Assembly (NCBI RefSeq): GCF_008035925.1
Contig: NZ_CP036264.1
Location: 8,284,343-8,348,342 of the forward strand
DNA: 64,000 nucleotides
From: Stieleria maiorica
GTDB lineage: Bacteria; Planctomycetota; Planctomycetia; Pirellulales; Pirellulaceae
Direction: 5' to 3'
Part shown: in pieces, positions 60,113 to 64,000 of the stretch
How positions within the stretch are numbered: position 1 is the stretch's first letter
How the letters are laid out: every line of letters begins with the position of its first letter
Program-made: the position numbers and the translations under genes
Notes under the pieces: model-generated
Seen by the model: only the letters and a program-made list of their open reading frames with translations
Databases searched by the model: none
Told to the model about the DNA's origin: nothing

Positions 60113-61203
60113 TTCACGTTCCCCGCCATTTCAAACATCGGAATGTAGATCGCCAGCATCACCACGCTGATCACCGCGCCCATGACCATGATGATCGCCG
60201 GTTCGGCCAGTTTGGTGACGCGTGACATGAACGCTTGCGTCTTTTCGCGATAGTACGGCGCGATCTCTTCCATCACGCGGCCCAGTTGTGCCGATTCTTC
60301 GCCGACGCGGACCGCGTTGACCATCATGGATGTGAATAAACCGGATTCCTCCAGGCCATCGGCCAAACTGCGACCGGCGGCCATGCGGTTCTTGGCGTAC
60401 TCGATGGCTTCGCGATAGGGCGGTTGGGCGGCGAAGACGTCGGCGACCGTCTGCATCGTTTCCAGCATCGGAACGCCGCTTTTTAGTAACAACGCCAAAT
60501 TGGAAGCAAACCGATACATCGATGATTGGATCACCAGATCGCCGATGACGGGAATCGCCACCATGACGCTGATCGATCGTCGTCGGCCCGCATCGGTCCC
60601 CAGCCACCGTTTCAACAGGTAGCCGCCGACGCAGCAAGCTGCGATGACATACAGTCCGTAGGCGGCGACCTGGTCGCTGAGGTCCAACACGAAAACCGTG
60701 ATGCCGGGCAATTCCGCGCCCATTTCTTTGAACATGTCACCGAAGGTCGGGACCACAAACCAGAGCATCGCGAACACGACCAGGACGGCGACAAAAATCA
60801 GCACACAGGGATAGATCATCGACCCGATAAACTTGCTGCGTGTGTCGGCCGCTTCGCGGATCTGGCGATTCAGATCGACCAGGACTTCATCCAGTTTTCC
60901 GGTCGCTTCGCCGGTGGCGATCATCGCGACCCAGTGCATGGGAAAAATATCGGTGGTCGCTTCGATCGCCGAGTGCAGCGGCATGCCCGAGGCGACCCGC
61001 TCGGCCACCTCTTCCATCACCGCCTGCAACGCTTTGCTTTGATTCTGTTCGGCGGCCACGTGCAGGGCGCGCAACAGCGGCGTCCCGGATGCCAGCAGCG
61101 ACCCGAGTTGTTGGAAGAATGTCATCTTGTCGTCCAGGCTCGCGCGTCCATGCTGCTTGGCAGAGACACGTGCGCGAGACAAGAACCAGGCGTCGAGAGA
61201 CAT
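60109..61203 (-). CDS. gspF: Type II secretion/type IV pilus inner-membrane protein GspF/PilC
   Basis: 364 residues with two GspF domains. The first begins TFFQQLGSLLASGTPLLRAL, the second FASNLALLLKSGVPMLETM; membrane helices lie at FAMLWFVVPTF, LYVIAACCVGGYL and near the C-terminus (VMGAVISVVMLAIYIPMFEM). The protein is the membrane platform that couples the GspE motor to the fibre. The start at 61203 (MSLDAWFLSRARV) is 13 nt after gspE. Confidence 0.9.
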   Translation of the reverse strand: MSLDAWFLSRARVSAKQHGRASLDDKMTFFQQLGSLLASGTPLLRALHVAAEQNQSKALQAVMEEVAERVASGMPLHSAIEATTDIFPMHWVAMIATGEATGKLDEVLVDLNRQIREAADTRSKFIGSMIYPCVLIFVAVLVVFAMLWFVVPTFGDMFKEMGAELPGITVFVLDLSDQVAAYGLYVIAACCVGGYLLKRWLGTDAGRRRSISVMVAIPVIGDLVIQSSMYRFASNLALLLKSGVPMLETMQTVADVFAAQPPYREAIEYAKNRMAAGRSLADGLEESGLFTSMMVNAVRVGEESAQLGRVMEEIAPYYREKTQAFMSRVTKLAEPAIIMVMGAVISVVMLAIYIPMFEMAGNVK

Positions 61204-61216
61204 GACAGGTAGGGGG

Positions 61217-62971
61217 TTAGTGATCGTTACACAAACTGACGGCTTCTTCCAGGCTGGTGAGGCCCTCGGCGACCTTCGCCGCGGCACTTTGCGATAGCAA
61301 CTTCATGCCGTCTTCCACTGCGGCACGTTTCATGGCGCCGACCGATTCGCCGGCTTGGATCATGTCCTTGAGGTTTTGGTTGATCCGAATCACTTCAAAC
61401 ACGGCCAGCCGACCCTTGTAGCCGATGTTGCGACAGCGATCGCAACCGCCGGCGCGGAAGACCGGGATCTCGCGGGGGATTCCGTATCGCTGGCTCGATT
61501 CGGGGTCCAATTGGTACGGCACCTTGCACTCATCGCAAAGGCGTCGGACCAACCGCTGGGCGACCAGCAAACGCAGCGTGCTGGCCAGCAGAAAGGGTTC
61601 GATGCCCATGTCCTGCAGACGCGTGATGCTGCTGAGTGCGTCGTTGGTGTGAAGGGTGGAAAACACGAAGTGCCCGGTCAGCGCGGCACGCATGCAGATC
61701 TCCGCCGTTTCGTCGTCACGGACTTCGCCGACCATGATCACGTCGGGGTCTTGCCGCAGGAACGCTCGCAGCGCGCTGGCGAACGTCAGTCCGACTTTGG
61801 CGCGCGTCTGGACCTGGTTGATGCCGCCGAACTTGAATTCGACGGGGTCTTCGACGGTGCACAGGTTCGTTTTTTCGTCGTTCAGCGCGTTCAGGCAGGA
61901 ATAGAGCGTGGTGCTTTTCCCGCTCCCGGTCGGCCCGGTGACCAGCATCAACCCGTGCGGGCTTTGGATCGATTCGGTCAGATCTTTGAATTGCCGCGAG
62001 TCCATGCCCAGCATCGATAAATCGTGTGGCAGCGCATTCTTGTCCAGCACCCGCATCACAATCTTTTCGCCGAACACGGTCGGACAGGTGTTGACCCGCA
62101 TGTCGACCCGGTGCTCGCCGGTCCGCAAAGCGATCGCCCCGTCCTGCGGGAGTCGTCGTTCAGCGATGTCCATTTTGCTGAGGACTTTCAAGCGGCTGAT
62201 CACCGAATTGAGCAACGGCATCGCGGGCGGTTGGATCTCCGACAACACCCCGTCGACACGCAAACGGACGCGACATTCGTCCTCGTACGGTTCGATGTGA
62301 ATGTCGCTGGCGCCGGTCGACAGGGCCTGTTCGAAGATGCTGTTGACGTAGCGGATGATGCGGCCGTCGCGTCCCGGCGGTGGTGCCTGGTCCAGGTGGA
62401 TGACCTCGGTCGCTTCGGCGGCTTCTTCCTGGTCCAGGTCATCGGCGTCGTCGACTTCCTGGAAACTGGTCGCGCTCGAAACGGGGATCGCGGTGTTCCA
62501 ACCGCCTTCCTCGTAGAGCATCGTCAGCAGCCGTTCGATCACCGAAAGCGGCGCGAACATCGGACGCATCTGACGACCGGTCAGCAACTTAATCTCATCG
62601 GCCAGCAACAAGGAATCCGGAGAGAACACCGCGATTTCCAACACGCCGCCGTCGTCGCTGAGCGGTGCGATCAAGTGATCACGGCAAAGTCGATTGGGCA
62701 GCACCGACGCGACCGACGGGTCGATCGGCGGTGGCGATTCGGCCGGCGGATCGAACAACGGAACCAAGTAGTGATCCGCATAGGATTTGGCGATTTGGGT
62801 TTCCGTGGCAACGCCGCAGCGAATGATCGACTCCTCAATCGTCACGTCCGCTTTGCCGACCGATTGCCAAAGCTCCTCCAGCTTTTCCGGATCGAGGTTT
62901 TCGATCGAATCCAGCAGCCGAATGATCAGTGGATGGTTTTGTGATGCCAGAGCAGAGGTTGCGTTGCTCAT
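61217..62971 (-). CDS. gspE: Secretion/pilus assembly ATPase GspE/PilB
   Basis: 584 residues. The N-terminal MshEN-like region (about 1-160) has repeated ITEESIIRCGVAT-type modules. The ATPase domain has Walker A GPTGSGKST (346-354), the Asp box region VIMVGEVRDDETAEICMRA, and the zinc finger with two CxxC pairs (LCDECKVPY and GCDRCRNIGY). It drives fibre assembly from the cytoplasmic side. It is located upstream of gspF in the same operon. Confidence 0.94.
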   Translation of the reverse strand: MSNATSALASQNHPLIIRLLDSIENLDPEKLEELWQSVGKADVTIEESIIRCGVATETQIAKSYADHYLVPLFDPPAESPPPIDPSVASVLPNRLCRDHLIAPLSDDGGVLEIAVFSPDSLLLADEIKLLTGRQMRPMFAPLSVIERLLTMLYEEGGWNTAIPVSSATSFQEVDDADDLDQEEAAEATEVIHLDQAPPPGRDGRIIRYVNSIFEQALSTGASDIHIEPYEDECRVRLRVDGVLSEIQPPAMPLLNSVISRLKVLSKMDIAERRLPQDGAIALRTGEHRVDMRVNTCPTVFGEKIVMRVLDKNALPHDLSMLGMDSRQFKDLTESIQSPHGLMLVTGPTGSGKSTTLYSCLNALNDEKTNLCTVEDPVEFKFGGINQVQTRAKVGLTFASALRAFLRQDPDVIMVGEVRDDETAEICMRAALTGHFVFSTLHTNDALSSITRLQDMGIEPFLLASTLRLLVAQRLVRRLCDECKVPYQLDPESSQRYGIPREIPVFRAGGCDRCRNIGYKGRLAVFEVIRINQNLKDMIQAGESVGAMKRAAVEDGMKLLSQSAAAKVAEGLTSLEEAVSLCNDH

Positions 62972-63037
62972 TGTGCGGTGCGATGTGCGAGTAAGTTTGG
63001 TTGATCCGCCTACGACCGAGACTTTGTTGCTGCGGTC

Positions 63038-63727
63038 TCAGGGGGTCGCTTGGAATAACGGCGTGCTCGGGTTTCCGTCATTGCCCGGGCGCGGCGAAGT
63101 TGCCGACGCCGAATCTTCGTCTTCCAGATCCTCGTCTGGATCTTGTTCGTCTGGATCGGGAGTTTGCGAGTCCGTTTGTGGTGATGACGGCGTCACCGCT
63201 GGTGGAGACGCATTGGTCGTCTTGCCCGAGCGAGGTTTTCGTTCTTGTTGTTTCAATTCGACGGTCAGTGGACCGGCCACGACGGTGACATGATCGGCGG
63301 CAATGTCGCGGACGGTCGCCGACAGATCCGTGAATCCGATGACCGGCAGCTGGTCGCCGATTTTGCAGACCCGGCCGTTGATGATGGCCCAGCGGTGGTG
63401 ATCGGTCTGGGCGATTCCACCGAGCCGCAATCCGACGTGCAGATCTGCGGGCGTCGGCCCGGTCGGTTCGTCGGGGACCGATTCCGGAGTCTTCGCGGTG
63501 GTTGCCGGATCGCCGGAAGTTGGCTCGACCAGCACGGCCGCAAACGGATCCTTGCCGATCACCGTCGGCAGGGACGGGGATTGGAGATCGGAAATTTTCC
63601 AACGCACCGATTTCGCGCGGACGACGTCTTCACCCAGGTCCAACGGAGCCGGGGGAGGCCAACCGAGGTACAACGCGATCGCAATCACCACGGTGGGCGG
63701 TCCGTACTTTTGAAGGGCGACGTTCAT
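63038..63727 (-). CDS. Inner-membrane protein with GspC/PilP-like homology region
   Basis: 229 residues. One membrane helix (PPTVVIAIALYLGWPPPAP) is followed by a proline-rich linker and a small beta domain: VGLRLGGIAQTDHHRWAIIN, GRVCKIGDQLPVIGFTD and ADHVTVVAGPLTVELKQQ. That is the HR/PulC pattern of GspC and PilP, which link inner and outer membrane parts. The C-terminus is acidic and low complexity (DPDEQDPDEDLEDEDS). Its ATG overlaps the stop of the PilO-like gene (63724-63727, ATGA). Confidence 0.65.
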   Translation of the reverse strand: MNVALQKYGPPTVVIAIALYLGWPPPAPLDLGEDVVRAKSVRWKISDLQSPSLPTVIGKDPFAAVLVEPTSGDPATTAKTPESVPDEPTGPTPADLHVGLRLGGIAQTDHHRWAIINGRVCKIGDQLPVIGFTDLSATVRDIAADHVTVVAGPLTVELKQQERKPRSGKTTNASPPAVTPSSPQTDSQTPDPDEQDPDEDLEDEDSASATSPRPGNDGNPSTPLFQATP

Positions 63728-64000
63728 TCCTTCTCCTTCAGTATGCGTACGGACAGCTGCATCGTGGGCTTCGCGTCACCACGCTCGGCCGGATTGATCA
63801 CCAGCGACTCGACGCGAATCAATTCGGGCTGTGATTCCAGCCGGAACAGTGCCTGGTTGAGTTCGGAAAATTCGCCCGCCAAATCCAGGGTGACGCGGAC
63901 GTTGTAGATCGGTCCCAGCCGTTGCGGGGCTTCGGCATTGATTTGCAGCAAGTCGGCGCCGCCGTCACGGAACAGATCGATGAAAAAACTGGTCACCGCA
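63724..64000 (-). CDS. PilO/GspM-like protein, 3' part, cut by the window edge
   Basis: About 90 residues are visible. They read LQINAEAPQRLGPIYNVRVT, then LAGEFSELNQALFRLESQPEL and SLVINPAERGDAKPTMQLSV, ending KEKE. This beta-alpha-beta ferredoxin-like pattern is that of the C-terminal domain of PilO and GspM. The gene continues past position 64000. PilM/PilN-like genes would be expected further right. Confidence 0.65.
   Translation of the reverse strand, partial: AVTSFFIDLFRDGGADLLQINAEAPQRLGPIYNVRVTLDLAGEFSELNQALFRLESQPELIRVESLVINPAERGDAKPTMQLSVRILKEKE

Overview
The window is high-GC bacterial DNA that reads like a planctomycete chromosome of the Pirellulales/Rhodopirellula type. The pointers are a 1306-residue exported PQQ-propeller protein with a LamG domain, an ECF sigma factor overlapping a Ser/Thr kinase, many secreted proteins of unknown function, and many long palindromic intergenic repeats. 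This assignment is inferred from gene style and was not confirmed by a search. Nothing looks like a phage or plasmid, and there is no CRISPR array.

Layout. 0-3.4 kb (minus): a molybdate-type ABC importer operon (secreted protein, double-domain binding protein, permease, start of the ATPase). 3.6-8.9 kb: the exported PQQ/LamG protein, a truncated polyphosphate kinase 2 and a small membrane protein. 9-16.7 kb: a GT4 glycosyltransferase, an NtrC-type response regulator, a truncated haemoglobin, PEP synthase and a tandem universal stress protein. 16.8-24.4 kb: an APH/P-loop fusion, Hsp20, thioredoxin 2, a phytanoyl-CoA-dioxygenase-like enzyme paired with a Gfo/Idh/MocA oxidoreductase, and a coupled HlyD-like adaptor/prenyltransferase-fold pair. 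24.5-30.6 kb: a giant hybrid histidine kinase, a peroxiredoxin-like protein and a PA0069-type radical SAM protein.

30.7-47.3 kb is an accessory region. It holds small detoxification-type enzymes (VOC, DUF899, three MDR alcohol dehydrogenases, isochorismatase-like hydrolase, alpha/beta hydrolases), an AraC regulator, a flavoprotein that has lost its NAD-binding domain, an ECF sigma/Ser-Thr kinase pair, a complete IS701-type insertion sequence placed exactly at the kinase stop codon, gene fragments and many repeats.

47.5-64 kb returns to core genes: a metallophosphoesterase, tRNA-Pro(GGG), pyrF, rpmI-rplT-pheS-pheT, a DUF4272 gene, a 1.4-kb array of 112-bp units, pssA, and a minus-strand type II secretion/type IV pilus operon (PilO-like, PilP/GspC-like, GspE, GspF and four pseudopilins, one with a golvesin-like domain) that runs off the right edge.

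The most unusual features are the 112-bp array, whose units each hold several potential hairpins with one compensatory base-pair change; the dispersed inverted repeats whose arms each contain a tandem motif; the IS at the kinase stop codon; the flavoprotein lacking its NAD domain; and the truncated PPK2.
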